DNA from: Gavia stellata
Taxonomy: Eukaryota; Chordata; Aves; Gaviiformes; Gaviidae
DNA: 64,000 nt
Assembly: GCF_030936135.1 (NCBI RefSeq)
Contig: NC_082611.1
Span: forward strand, 13,407,001-13,471,000
Reading direction: 5' to 3'
Shown here: piece after piece, positions 48,290 through 60,921 of the stretch
How the letters are laid out: each line of letters starts with the position of its first letter
Position numbering within the stretch: position 1 is the stretch's first letter
Program-made: the position numbers and the translations under genes
The notes under the pieces: model-generated
What the model was told of the DNA's origin: nothing
Database searches by the model: none
Seen by the model: only the letters and a program-made list of their open reading frames with translations

Positions 48290-51200
48290 CAGCTACTGCC
48301 CAGGGCCTGGGGTGCCCCTTGCCTGCCCCAGCTGCCGTGGCCCCCCTCGTGCTCACCTCTCCTGGCTGAGACTGATCTCACGTCAGGGGCTTTGACGAGC
48401 CGGCCGTGCGCAGAGCAGTGGGAGCGAGTGGCTGGCTGGGAACCCGTCACAGGCTGACGGCAAGCTGTGCAGCCTTCAAAGCCCAGTGATGTGCTGGCCA
48501 TTAAATTATTCTTTTAAATTCTGAACTTGGACAATGCACAGTGATAAGAGCATCGCATACATTTGGCAGCAACTCAGAAAGGCACTTAAGCATATGCTCA
48601 ACGTTAAGCATATCGACAAGCACACTTCTCTCCAGGAAAGTACATTCAGAAGAGCTTTGCCAGGGCTAGGGCTTAGCGGTCCATCAGACAGCAGGAGTCC
48701 CAGACAGGATCTTCAATGCTTCTCTGAATGCTTCTCCTCATTATTTGGGTTTTTAGGTAAAACTATGAGAAAAAAAATCACCTGTGGAAAAATGAATTAT
48801 ACATACAGAAGCAGGGCAGTGAATATATTTGGATGAATTTGGGGACTCCAGGTTCTTCCTTAAAAAAAAAAAAAAAAAAAGGAGCGTGAGGGGAAAGGGA
48901 ACTGAACTAGCTGCCCAGGTGAGGAGGTATTCAGTGAATAGGGTCAGCGGAAATAATAGTTATTCATACTTTTGGAAACGTCTAAGTGCTCCATTTATGT
49001 ATTTTCAAAGTGAATTATTTCAATTCTTCAAATTATTAAGCATAAAATATCTTGAAATTTACCTAAATGTTAAGAAGATTGTTAAAAACAACTAAATACT
49101 ACGAAAGTGGAATAAAATATTCTGTTCAGATTGAACAAAAACATTAGGTAAGTCTGCAACTGTTTTAGAAACTTGCATGGTCCACAAAACCCATTATTTG
49201 CACCATTTCAGTGGAAGATACCAGCAAGTAAAATTAATATTACATGTGCCGATTGGTATTTTTTTACTTCTCTACAACGTATTTAAATTATTAAGTCAGT
49301 GGAAAGGGTTATAGGTACCTTAAAGAGAACACAAGATTACATCTATGTCCCTTTCCTGCTGATGGCTTTAGCATAACTATTTCATTAGGTTTTTAGCCCT
49401 CCCTGGGGAGCCTCAGCTCTGCCACCACTGTCGCAGGCTGCAGGAGCTGCGTTACTCTGAGCAGTTCCTTCTGGCAGAGGTGGGTTTCGGGGCACTGGTA
49501 GGAGCTGTAGTGCGGTGGCCCAGGGCAGAGGGTGGGGGTGGAGCCCCTGTCCCTGTCTATGTCCCCATCCCAGTCCATTTTATTTGGGAGGAATGTAGAG
49601 ATAGGCTGTTTTTTAGAAGCTGAGGGATGCTGTCAAACTCTGTGGGGAAAAAATCTTATGTAATGAGACGAGGTCTGGGTTGAGGAGTGTTTCCAGCAGC
49701 AGGCAGATGAGAACAGCAGTGAAGTCAGTGACAGTGGCTGAATCAGAAAGGGATGCCGGTTTCAGCAGCTCCTTGCCCCTCTGTCGGTAATAAGGTTTTC
49801 ACACAAACCAGGGAGGGCAGAGACTTGCATTATATAAAGAACTATTTAAGCTTTTCTGCCTTTAATTTTGAGAAAGGTGGTGGCTGTGCATCCCCAGACC
49901 TGTTTCTTCTGGAAATCTGGAAGAACAGTTTCACCAGACTGAAGTACCTACTCTGGGTGAGTACCTACTGCTGCATACCCGTAATGAACGGGGTTTGCGG
50001 ACACGCATATCTGATCTCCTGAAAAAAGGCAGACTTACTTATGTTCTTGAGCATGTGCTTAGCCATAAGCTCAGCAATGAATTGAACCCTAAAAACCTCT
50101 CCTTCATGAGAAAGAAATCACTAAAACACTTGTATGATTGCACTTCCCTAGCATGTCATCCTCCATTCATAATACACTTACAAAGCTATTTAGTTTATGA
50201 TGCTGTGTTGTTGCTATTCTCCACCTCCACACAAAACAGGATGCCGAGGGAAGGCAACTCTGAAAGGGACCTTTGGCAATGACCGTCGCTCCTGAGCAAT
50301 ATTCTTGCTACTCAGCACAAAGCCTTAATGCGTTTGTAGGCCATCAAGGGCTACCCATCATTCGTCCTGTCTCCTCCCGCATGTTTGAACTCTTCTGTAT
50401 TGTGTTTGTGTCAATTAAATTCAGAAAATTGTGTTCAAACAACATTAAGGTTTTGACACAAAGTTTCAAAAGCAGTCACTAAGCAAATTAGAGCCAAGAG
50501 CTGGCTTTTCATCGCTTTCCACCTACCACAGCCACGAAAGAGTTGGTTGTAACTGAGAGAGAATGTCGACTTTCCTTACAATTTTCCAAAGGTGATGTGC
50601 AGTTCTCCAACCAGGATATGTAATTCTTCTTAATAAACAGGACTGATTAGGAGTGTATTTTTTAGCAAAATAGCACACTCATGGCTCTCTGTGCCATCAC
50701 AAAGCGTTAGTCTCAACAGATGAGTTATCAGTACATCAAAATGGTTTGCACTGTCAAAGAGGAAAAAATTTTATGCATTGAAACTCTGCTGATCAGCCAG
50801 GCAATCCTTAAGACTGACCCCAGAGAAACGGGGTGGCTTTCAGGTCCCCTCCCAGCCTTCAGGGAAGGTGTCCTAACCCCAGAGCAGAGCCAGGAAATCT
50901 CAGTGGTTTCTGCTCTGGTTGCCCTCACTGGAAGAAGTGCTCAAACTGGTTTTACAGGGCAGCTGAGCCCTTTCCTACTGTGCAGGGAGCAGTCACCGTT
51001 CAAAACATACCCGTGGAGGACAGTGATGGGTATGCCCACGGGCTTTATTTCACAGAGGACAATAAGAGTTGATGCTGTCTCCAGGTATCACAGGCTTCTT
51101 GGTGATCTAGTCTGCTTAGACCAAGCAGACCTGCTGCTCTCATTTCCTCTTTGAGAGAAAAAAACCTCTTGAAAATAATCCTGAAAGCAAGGAGCTGGTC

Positions 51201-52317
51201 CTGTGCACTCGGTGTCTGCTGAGTATCATCAGGGACATTTGTCTCATTTCGCATTTGCAGCTGATCAGAATTTTCTACAGATCCTGAGTTTATAAGGTTT
51301 TTTTTACAATGCCAAAGTTTATACATTTTTTTTCTCCAAGAAATAAGGCAGAAGATATGGTGATATTATGGCATTTGCAATTTTGTCATAGTAGGAATTT
51401 TTATTTGCCGGTTGACAGATATCAATACTTACTAAGAGCATCATGATGCATTCAAATAGATTACTTTAACTGCTTCTATTTATCTTCTAGTTATCTTTGT
51501 TATTTTTTGCACTTCCATTACAGGAATCAGTCACAGACCCTCGACGTTTATTTCAAGATGAATTATAACATTATTCTTTGGAGAATTTTCTGCTTTCCTC
51601 TCATGGCAGCTGTAGCGCCTGTTCCCATTGCTGAAAGGAAGAAAGCTGTGCTGTGAAAATGTTGGACTGAGTTAATCATTCAAACTGACTTTGAATTTCA
51701 AACTTAGACCCTCACATTTTCAAAATTTGTTTCAAAAATATGCTTTAAAACAGATTTTTTTTTTTCTTACTTTCAAACATCAGTGTGTTTTTTAGATGTA
51801 TTTCTCTGTCAAAATCCAGTATAAGTTTGTAATACATCATCACTGACAGGTAAATAAATCATATGAAATTATCATACATAAAAAATGAAATACATTTGAA
51901 AATGAAATTACAATACTTTGAAAAGGCAACTCCTGCATTAAAAATCTGAATATTGTGAGTATATTACATGTAGAAACTTTCATTTCAATGCTTTTCACTT
52001 TGTAGGACTTCTTCCATTGCAAATTCTAGAGCAAAAAAGAAGGAAAAGAATTAAAATAGCAACTGCCGGTAGAAAATTCTTTCGACAAAAATATCCAGCT
52101 GATCTGAATTTTCAGTTTATAATATCAGATGGGGTTTTTGCTTGTTTGTTTGCCTTTAAAACTATTTTTTCCCTAGTGAAGTTCCCCACACAATGGTATG
52201 TGAAAGAAATGATCCCTGTAAAGAGAACTTAAATGTCTACCCCTACCCCTAAAGCACCCAAAAGAAAAGAGGCTGCTGACCAATGAATAGGAACTGTCTT
52301 TTCTTTTTCCCTCACAG
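48290..52317. other. unique non-coding sequence
   Basis: No gene recognised. Contains an A19 run (48862-48880) and a spaced 10-base direct repeat (agtacctact, twice within 49942-49969). Short frames near 49753-50022 and 50720-51154 lack domains. Confidence 0.45.
48862..48880. repeat. A19 homopolymer
   Basis: Nineteen consecutive A. There is no polyadenylation signal just upstream and no recognisable retrocopied gene before it, so it is read as a simple mononucleotide repeat, not the tail of a processed pseudogene. Confidence 0.9.
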
Positions 52318-52565
52318 ATTCAAGAGCTGCCACATAAGGAAGAATGGTTCCTCTACAAGTTACAAGGAAGGTGGGTTCCTCTACATGTTGCAAGATGTTT
52401 CTAAGCCAAGAAACACCATTTGTGCTCTCCAAAGCATCGGGATGGGAAGGGTCAGTGAGAGGCTGGACCACAGAGGGGGTCCTCTCTGCCCCCCCAATCC
52501 CAACACTGCCTGTCGTATCTTGGATGAACAAGAGCATTGTATGGTGCTGCCTGAGGATGGCTCAG
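52318..52565 (+). other. strongly bounded exon-like segment, 248 bases
   Basis: The acceptor is near ideal (a pyrimidine run cttttctttttccctcacag) and the donor matches consensus (ctcag|gtaagtag). Two plus frames and one minus frame are open across it, so reading frame alone does not argue for coding. One plus frame contains LYMLQDVSKPRNTICALQSI and a later CCPPNP-like Pro-rich turn (LCPPNPNTACRILDEQEHC), with no recognised family. An internal 21-base imperfect duplication (52346-52394) lies in its first part. It most likely represents an exon of an unannotated transcript, coding or not. Confidence 0.38.
52346..52394. repeat. 21-base imperfect direct duplication
   Basis: Copies at 52346-52366 and 52374-52394 match at 19 of 21 positions, both starting ggttcctctaca. 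The period is 28 bases. It sits inside the exon-like segment. Since 28 is not a multiple of three, the duplication shifts frame, which weakly favours a non-coding exon. Confidence 0.85.
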
Positions 52566-54794
52566 GTAAGTAGCTGTAATGGTCCCTCTATTACCAGAAG
52601 GAATAGCTCAGTGGGAGAAAAAGAAAATGGACTGCCAAAGCGGGGAGGCTTTGAAGTCAGGAATGCTTTTGCAGCGTGTGTGCTCCATGGCATGATGGCC
52701 AGGCAGGAGGGGAGCTAGCACAAAAAACGCTCATCAAAGAATCAAAAGACTGTATGGCTCCTCGCTGCTTTGATCCTGTCTTCAAAGCCTCCTCCTCTTC
52801 TGCAAGGCAAAGCCCATGCAGAGCATCGCCCGGCATGTACGGGCATTGCTGGGGCTGCGGGACGGGGCAGGACTCAAGGTGGGGTGAGGAAGGGCACTTC
52901 CAGCTGCCCATGTGTGGGTCCCTTGCAGCCCCCAGCCCACTTACAAGATCAACACTGGCTTTTTTTGGCTACAAACACAGACCCAAAGCCATACAGTTAT
53001 GAATTTGGTCCTAAGCCCATGGAATTGCACAGAAGAAGGTTTGGAAGGAGATTATTGGGGCTGCCCCTTTGCTCCAAGGTTGGTGTTGCTTCACTCCAGC
53101 CTTCAAGGACACCACATGTTCATGGTTATGGTTGCTGAGTACAATCAGGCCACCAGCATTTCCTCCAGCTGCTGGCAGGGTCTTGCTGCAGCCTCTGGAG
53201 GCCGTTTCAACTTGCTTACAGCTCCTGCCCTTGGCACAAGTGGGTTTGGGTGACATAGGGGTGACTTGTCCTCTCTGCTGCAGGCACCGTGCGGGGCAGC
53301 ATGCTCAGCACAGCTTGACCTTGGCCCAGTGAACAACCATGTCTCTGTACGGGAGGGAGACTGGACAGCTGGGAGCTCTGGGAGAAACCACCTCTCGAGG
53401 GGAACAGAGAGTTGTTTTCCAGGCTAATTCTGCCCTTCTGCTGGCAGAGATGCCTGTACCATCCAAAAGGCTGAGACAACGCATTGATGGACAGTCAGCG
53501 ACCCAGCAAAACTCGCAGGGTGTCGACTGTTTCTTACCTCCAACCTGAACCACATTGAACTGAAGGCAAAAATTTCCACATGCCACCCTTGTCAGCCGCT
53601 CAGTCCAAAACAGTAGAAGGTAATGTCAGGCTGACCCGACCTGCAGCAGCTGGAGTCAGCCGCGCCTGGGGGACGGTTCCTTTGTGCCATCCCTGGACTG
53701 GTCCCACACCCTGCAAGAAATGACAAAGCACAGCCTACATACATTCCCTTAACTTCCTTTCAAGCTGTTTTCAGGGTCTTTGAAATATTACAGATTTACT
53801 GGTACCACCTTAATGCAATGAAGTTTTCAAGAAAAAAAGATCACAGTACTTGAATAGCTCTGGGTTTTAATACCACTAGCTATTACCAAAGCGTTTCTGT
53901 CACTGGCGCCACAAGGAGCACACACAGTTACAGGAGCTCTCCAATATCATGCTAATAGGCTCATGGATGTGAGTGCACTTCATCAGTCATACAGGAAAAA
54001 TTCTGCCTTTCAATTGCACAAAATAGTCTTTAATAAGATAAAAGATCTCAGGGTATTATGGAAAAAACTCTCACACTGGAAAAAATGTTGATGGTTTCTG
54101 CAAGGACCATTCATCAGCCAGCTGCACTGCAGCACGGGATGGGGGCACACAGGTATAACGCACGGTACTTCACCACTGGTTGTTTTTTAACAAAACATAA
54201 ATGCAAAAATATTTTAGGCCGTTTATAAAGATCAGTCTTAACTGTTTGCCTTTGAATGATTAGAAAACCTGAGTCAGACAATGGAGCGCTGGTATTTGTC
54301 ACGCACGTGCCTGGTGGTGCATCGTGAGCAGCAGGGATCTTGCCCTGGTCCCATAATAGCGTTCTCGGGCTCTGCGCTCCCCGGGAGCGGGTGGGTTGGC
54401 AGGGTGAGGGCGCGCTGCCATACCGTGCCGGGCTGTGCCAGGGAGCCAGCCTGGCTCAGAGTCAGTGGAGATGGATGTGTGCACCAGGGAGCCCTATATA
54501 CTCTGCCTGAGAAGGTATTTATTTTACTCGTCGGCTTTTCAGAGCAGAACTGTATTTAGACATATACCTGCAGCCCATTTACTGGAAGCTTACGCTTGTA
54601 CTAACATGGACACCAGTCACTGCATACATCAGGCGGGGAATAGAAATAACCCTCCTTACCCTACGTGTCCAGCCAGAAAACATCAACCATCAGTGCTGTT
54701 TGAAGTTGGAATATAAAATATCTTTAGGAACTAGTTGGGGACATGTGAAGGTTAAAAACTGACTGCAGAAAGTGCTCAGGACATTTGTATTCAG

Positions 54795-54821
54795 CATATA
54801 TATGTATATACACACACACAG
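54795..54821. repeat. compound (at)n/(ac)n microsatellite
   Basis: An atatatatgtatata run passes directly into cacacacaca. It is a short purine-pyrimidine alternating stretch, likely to vary in length. Confidence 0.88.
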
Positions 54822-56109
54822 AGTACTCAGTGAACATCGTTAAGGAGCTCCAAGACAACAATGCTAAATTTAAAGTGTGCGTGGTTTATTGATACACTGT
54901 TTTAGGCTTTATTGTAGCTTTCTCTATATTTTTCCCTGGCTGGCTGTGTCTCCTTGCAGTCCATACACAGATTTGACCTGAGCTGGCACCAGTGAAAGCC
55001 TGTGAGAGCAGACATTAGTCTTTTACAGTTAATAAATATTCTCATTCTCTACAGGCTGTTGTAAAGGCACTAATGATTCATGTCTTTTGAATAAAACATG
55101 TCACTGCTGTCCATCTCAGATCATGGGTAATTACAACTATCATTGTCATCATACAAATGCTCTTGTAGGGCAGCTCATGTATTGTAAAGTATGGCAGAGT
55201 TATATCAGGCTCAGCATTGGTGTCAATACTTTCTCCACAATTATAAAGCATATCAAATATTAAAATGCAATTAGAGTTATCACAAATTTTTAAAAGTTTA
55301 AGAATGCCTTTCCACTTTCAGTCAATCAGGCATGCTTTTGAAAATGAAGAATTGCTTGAGGAAGGGAAACTTTAGTCACAAACTTGGGTTTTAGCAAATA
55401 TTTTCTCAGTGATAGAAATCATGTCTTTATATTTTAAAAAAACCCCACAACCTAGAGGTTTCACAAGACTCTGCAAACATTCTGTCACTGCCATTTAATC
55501 AAAAAGGAATTATTTAGAAAGGAATAAGTTCAATGTGTGGCATATAACAGAGTTATGGTTTTCTGGCTCCCTCCCTGAAAACACTCACAAGGCCAATGGT
55601 GGCAAATGCAAAAATTAAAACTGGAACCAGTAATTTCACAACAAAACTGCTAAAAAGTGGGAACCTTCTACACTGCCTTCCCTTGAAAAACTAAATAACT
55701 GATTGCCAGTTATTTGTTAGTGAGAGCGAGAGCTTGTCTTCCCATCGCCTGGCTAGGCAGAAGGCCTGGCCAAGCTCCAAATTAAATAATCGTGCTGCAG
55801 CATCTTGGCTTCCCTGAGCACAGCATTGGATGCTGAGTGAAAGGCTAAGGGAATAACGGCCCCCATCCTATATTTCTGAGGAGCCAAGTGGAATGTGAAG
55901 GTTGAAAGCCAGAGGGACTCCAGATTCAAAGGTACGCACTCATATAGGTGCTCTGACAGCCCTCCTGAGACCTGTCTGTCTTTGGCATCCTGATGTCATC
56001 TACATCAATGGAAAAAAATCAGCAAAATAAATTGCTTTGAGCTGCTCGCTGCAGACACATCTCTCCCTGCTGCAGGGACCAGAGGGTGATTTTGGTATCC
56101 CCGCAGGGA

Positions 56110-56325
56110 GTCTGAAGTCAGGCGGGATAAATCCATGTCTGGCTGTGTTTGAGGGTGCGGGTCCGATGCCTGATCCGCAGCGGCATGGCACGCAAGGCTG
56201 TGTCCACCCCAGGGTGGCTGCTGGCTGTCCGCACTGGGTGGCCGTTGGCAGGGTGGCCTGGGGCACGCGGGGCTCTCTCCCAGCCTGGCACGGCAGGGCC
56301 CTGCCCGCAGCGGTGTCTGAGGCTG
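56110..56325. promoter_or_regulatory. GC- and CpG-richer patch
   Basis: More than a dozen CpG dinucleotides lie in about 215 bases (including gcgggtccg, atccgcagcgg, cacgcgggg and gcccgcagcgg), in contrast to nearly CpG-free flanks. It is too small for a classical CpG island, and no adjacent first exon is evident on either strand. It may be a small regulatory element, an unmethylated patch, or a GC-rich repeat remnant. Confidence 0.3.
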
Positions 56326-57871
56326 CCTCTCTCTGATCTCAAGAGATGAGGGAACCAGCCAGTCTGTGAAAACTCAGCCCTGTGACTATCTGCAATTTCT
56401 TGCATTTTTGTACTTTATGAAACCTGAACTCCATCCTGAGGTGATGCCCACGTATGAGTGAGTGAAGATCCAAGCCAAAGGAGACATCAAATGCTGTGTG
56501 AGCCAGAAACCAACTTACTGCAGTCAGCTGTGGAAGAAGATGACCTTCATTGTCTATGCCACTGGGCCACCATTGACTTTCTATTTCTGTATTATATTTT
56601 TTCCCCCAGCCAAGGAACAGAAACCGGCAGAACCTGATTCCTAACACTGTTACAAAGAATCACAGACCTGCGACGCTCAGTTTTCAGTAGCTATATGGGA
56701 AGGTTGGGCTAAAGGTATGATATGTATCATCTGAAGTTCATTGCAAGTCCATCCAACATGTAGTGGCAACTTTCATTAGGTTTTGCTGTGAAGAAGCTTC
56801 ACAGGAGACAAGAAAAGAAAGTGGGAATATTATGAAGTTTGACAGTGATTAAAAGCATTATCTAACCCCTTCCTTTGGTACTAAGGAGCCATTAATCACA
56901 GTGTGGATATGGATTTATGTAGTGCTCAGCAGTGACCATGACGGAAATAATGCTGACTCTCCTGAAAAAAAAAATTAGAAAAAAAAAAAAATCCAAGGTT
57001 AAGGATCTTCTCTGAAGTGCTCAGAGGACTCACAGCTCCCTGGCCCTATCAGTCACCAGGAAAGAGTGCCGCTGCCCTGAGTATTGCTACACCCACCATC
57101 GCTGCCACTTTCCTTGGGAAAGCGGGTGGGCTGGGGCTCCGCTGCCCTGGGCACCCCCGAGCTCGGCAGCCCGGCTGCACCGGGCCCTGCGCTGCACTCC
57201 ACTGCTGTCTCCAGGGCACCGGTCCCTGCTGCTCCTTCCATCTGGGTCTCACGTAACACACAGAAAATTACCTTCATCTTCTTTTTTTTTTCCATGGTGT
57301 CTCTTACCTTGTGTTTAATACACATTCTTTCATATTTAGCAAGGAGAAGTTTTATCAAGGACAAAATTACCCAGTTCTGCCTTTAACTGGACTTCAGCAA
57401 TGCCCTCGTGCTCTAGATCTGCGTTTTCACAAGCACATGGGTGTGCAGTGCCCTGCTGCAGGCTCTTTCAAAGGGATCATCCTAAGAGATAAATGAACCC
57501 GCTCATCAGGGATAATCATTCTCATCTTTAAGAAACCCAGTGAAAGCTGAGGACATGTGGAACCTGAGCGTGATGAACTGGGGGAAAAGTTTGTGTCAGC
57601 TAATTAAAATCAGACACTTATACCCTGGAAGAAGAGTACTGTTCTGGGTTAATAGTTGATTTAAAAGCGTATCACAGTTTATACACTGATTCTCTGGTTT
57701 TGGTAGGGTGCATGAATTTGGCAGAGACAGCTTGGAAAACTGGTTAGATTAGACTCTCTTTCTACCTCTACACTCTTTTCCCATCAAAGGCTTCACACAT
57801 ATTCGACAACCGAACCACAAATTGCACCGTTGCATAATTTCTGTAGGCATTTTTGTAGAAATATTAATTTT

Positions 57872-57907
57872 GGGGCAATCAAAGCATTTGGGGCAATCAA
57901 AGCATTT
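57872..57907. repeat. perfect 18-base tandem duplication
   Basis: The unit ggggcaatcaaagcattt occurs at 57872-57889 and 57890-57907 with no mismatch. No third copy follows. The exact identity points to a recent duplication. Confidence 0.95.
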
Positions 57908-59016
57908 TCCAGCTCATTCTGTCAAACTCAAACCCAGCTGATTCCAGTAAATTAATTTCCAGGAAGCATACAAATATAGAACAGTGATAACACTTCATTT
58001 ATAAAGGTTGTATTTTTTTGAGTTTTAAAGTGAACATTAATTTAAGGTCATTACATGCTCATTACATTTTTCATTTTTAAAATAAATTACTATTGGGAAT
58101 ATAAAAATCATGAAATTGCTATTGGTTACAAGCTCATCCAGCAGCACTTCATTTTGCAGTCTTCCAAAGGGGGAGAAAAAGCCACAGCTGTACAAAAATA
58201 CCCAGAGAGACTTGGAGTTTGCACTGAATGAAACAGTTTCCCTGAGAGAAATCTGTTGTTCTGCAACAGTGATTATTTTACCATTGCGTTTTTGAAACTT
58301 GCTATGGAAAATGTTGAGAACATAAAGTACCACTTAAACCTTGAATTGCCTCGTTTGGCTAACTTGAATTCTGAAATTATATTTTGCTGCTATAGTCCTC
58401 TTTTCAGTCTTTAATTCAGCTGAGACTGCTCAGACATTATGAATTCACACCAATATATTTCATGGACTATCTTTGGGGAAACAGGCTTTTAAAGCAGATG
58501 TCTTTTCACAACGTGTTTATGCCTCCTGCTTTTTGGATCTAATGCATAATGTTTGGAGGGGGGAGATACTACTGCCTTTATGGAAAGGATGAAAGCGCTT
58601 TCATTTCTGCAGTTGGTCCATCCTGATACTCTGCCTGCAGAAAAAACCTTTCCAGACTTTCACACAGCTACACAGAATCTAAAACATTGGTGCCTTGAGT
58701 GCAATTAACATTTTTTAATAATGCAGGTTAATGCCCTGATCTGTTAATAGAACAAAATTTAAATTCTTCAATAGACACCAGTGAATTTAGAAGTATGCTT
58801 GAAGTTAAGTAAGTTATTAAGGGTCTTTCTGCATTGAGGTGTTGATAGGCAAAAGCGTCTGGAGCAATGTGAAGTATGAGAAGTTTGGTTTGAAAATGAA
58901 AGGTAAGTCTGCATTTTCTCAGCAACACATTGGCACTGCTGTTAGGTAAAGTTTTAGACAGAACTAAACTCTGACATTTGATCTGTATTTCAAACTTAGG
59001 TGCAAGGTAGATTTAT

Positions 59017-59045
59017 CTGAATTCAGGCCTTCCCTGAATTCAGGG
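59017..59045. repeat. paired ctgaattcag palindromes
   Basis: The palindrome ctgaattcag occurs twice, at 59017-59026 and inside ccctgaattcaggg (59032-59045), which is itself a perfect 14-base palindrome. The two lie about 16 bases apart, so the pair acts both as direct and inverted repeats. Confidence 0.9.
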
Positions 59046-60813
59046 AAATATGGGATCAGCTGTTGGCTCCAGTGCTCCAGTGGCCAATTTTGAATGTTGG
59101 GTTAAAAAGTCGCACTTCTAGAAATGGGAGAGAAATGTTTATGTGAGCAAATATCCAAAAGAAAAATGAAACAGTGTCATGGGAAACAAAGCCAAAAGGC
59201 TGGAAAAGCCAGCTGCTCAGCAGTGTAGTGTGTAATAGCTTCTGGTAGGTATAAATTAAAATTATTAAAAAAACCTGAAATGCAGGGACTAGAAATGTCA
59301 GCCGTGGCAGATCCCTCTGACAGCGGCCGTGCCCCTGCCGGGCCAGCGCATATCCAGGGGAGCTGGAGCTGTACGGTGTCTCCTGGAGCTGCCCCCATTT
59401 CAACCGTCTCCATATCCCAGCAAGAGCCCTGAGACCCCAAATCACGAGCTGCCCGGGTCCACTGCTCTTCTCCGTGCCAGTGTTTGCTGCGTGCACTAGA
59501 AGAAAGGACTTATTAACACACAGCTAATGATGTCAAGCTTATAGTAGGAAATCTAAGTGTTCAAGTAATATCTAAATTAATTTGTTCCTTTATATGATTC
59601 ATCAGATGAATCACTAGACCTTTTAATTTACAATTCACCTTTCTATTTTGGTTTCGTCATACTGCTATTAAAGGCACTCCTGTTCACTGGGCACACGAAA
59701 CTAAAAAAATACATCACAAAAGCCTCAGTTTTTAAATAGTAACGTGTTGATAAAAATGACTGCAACAGAGCAGATGGGTTCCCACCACTGTGCGTGTTGG
59801 CCCAGGACTCCTGGTAAATATAGAAGAGAGATTTCTGTCATTCTGTCGGGGGTATTTATATACTGCCAGTCACCAGCCTATCAAGGGCAGAGTAGTATTA
59901 GCATTCTTCCCAAGCATGGTTTTTCTTGATCATTGAAAAGCTTTGCTCTGGCATGCCGAAAAAGTCACGTAAAATGTTAGATGGCAAATAGATTAAATAA
60001 ATGTAGGGTAATGACCCATCCGGCTATGAAACACTGGTCCTTTCTACCTTCCTCCTTCCAAGAGGCACAACAGAAATCTGAGCTTCAGAGGGAATACCTT
60101 CAAATATATTGTTTATTAGAGAAAGATGGGGAATGACAGAAGTGACTATTGTAGAGAAGATAAACTGAAAGTTTCTATTCATTGGGGGTTTTTTTATAGT
60201 AAAGAATCAAAAAAACACCATATTAAAACCAGGTAATCAGAAATACTTCTTTTCACTGTAACTTTTTAGCTCTGATACTGCCCGTGACCGGGTAACAGTG
60301 AATTCAAGAGGCCAGCAGAGTGCAAGGAGGGTTAGAAATGCTGGAGCAATGAGGACAGGCTACACAACATCTACAGCTTATCAAAGATATTTTGTTTATT
60401 ATTATTTAAAAAAAAAGGGAAAAACCATTACTGTGCATGTACTCTTGTCTCAAGACTTAATCGTATTACTTTCAAGGTTTGCAAAAATTCAAAGTCCCTG
60501 GAGAGAAAAATGAGGAGTTTTGGACTTTTCAGAAGAAAAACTTCAAACAAAAAAAGATGCCAGTCCCTCGCTGGAGTGTGTGTATGGTAAGTACAAAGAC
60601 ATGAATTTATGTGAGGCTGAAAAATGTAAATATTAACATATACACTCCACCTGCCTGCACCTAAAGCATTTTGCAAGTGCATGCGTGCTGCTTCCAAAAG
60701 CAGCTCAGCAGCGGTGCAGTGCAACGCCGCTGGAGCACAGTGCTGTTACAGGCCTCTTCTTGGCTAGTGACATCATTGGCAGGTCAATCAGCCTGTAAAA
60801 TGTTAGCGATACA

Positions 60814-60921
60814 ATGGATTGCATGAAATTCCTGTTTGCTGAGAGAGACTCTCTTGATTTAGATCTTGCCAAATATCGACCTGGGAACGGCACTGCTGGA
60901 GTCAGAGAGCAAAAACCTAAG
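60814..60921 (+). other. candidate first coding exon, 36 codons
   Basis: An ATG in good translation context (A at -3, G at +4) opens a frame of exactly 36 codons ending at a donor-like ctaag|gtgaggag (GT at 60922-60923), phase 0. The peptide starts MDCMKFLFAERDSLDLDLAK and continues with YRPGNGTAGVREQKPK. It has no hydrophobic signal peptide. The frame itself stays open past the donor to 61266, so the splice is not required by a stop. No family is recognised. This may be a small unannotated first exon or a chance frame in a conserved non-coding segment. Confidence 0.22.

Larger units (their letters stand above)
52566..60813. other. non-coding sequence with scattered CpG-rich patches
   Basis: GC-richer than the first 40 kb in places (52650-53720, 54300-54480, 56040-56340, 57010-57240). 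Many overlapping frames occur there on both strands, which is expected from fewer AT-rich stops; none shows a domain. Small repeats at 54795, 57872 and 59017 are listed separately. Confidence 0.45.

Noticed and set aside
48862..48880. A19 run as a processed-pseudogene tail
   Set aside because: No polyadenylation signal just upstream and no recognisable gene copy before it.
52657..53586. Many overlapping frames on both strands
   Set aside because: GC-rich DNA has few stops in every frame. The frames overlap one another on both strands and none shows a domain.
60298..60420. Possible SINE or tRNA-derived sequence before an A-rich run
   Set aside because: No A-box/B-box pair and no cloverleaf could be made out; the A run alone is not enough.
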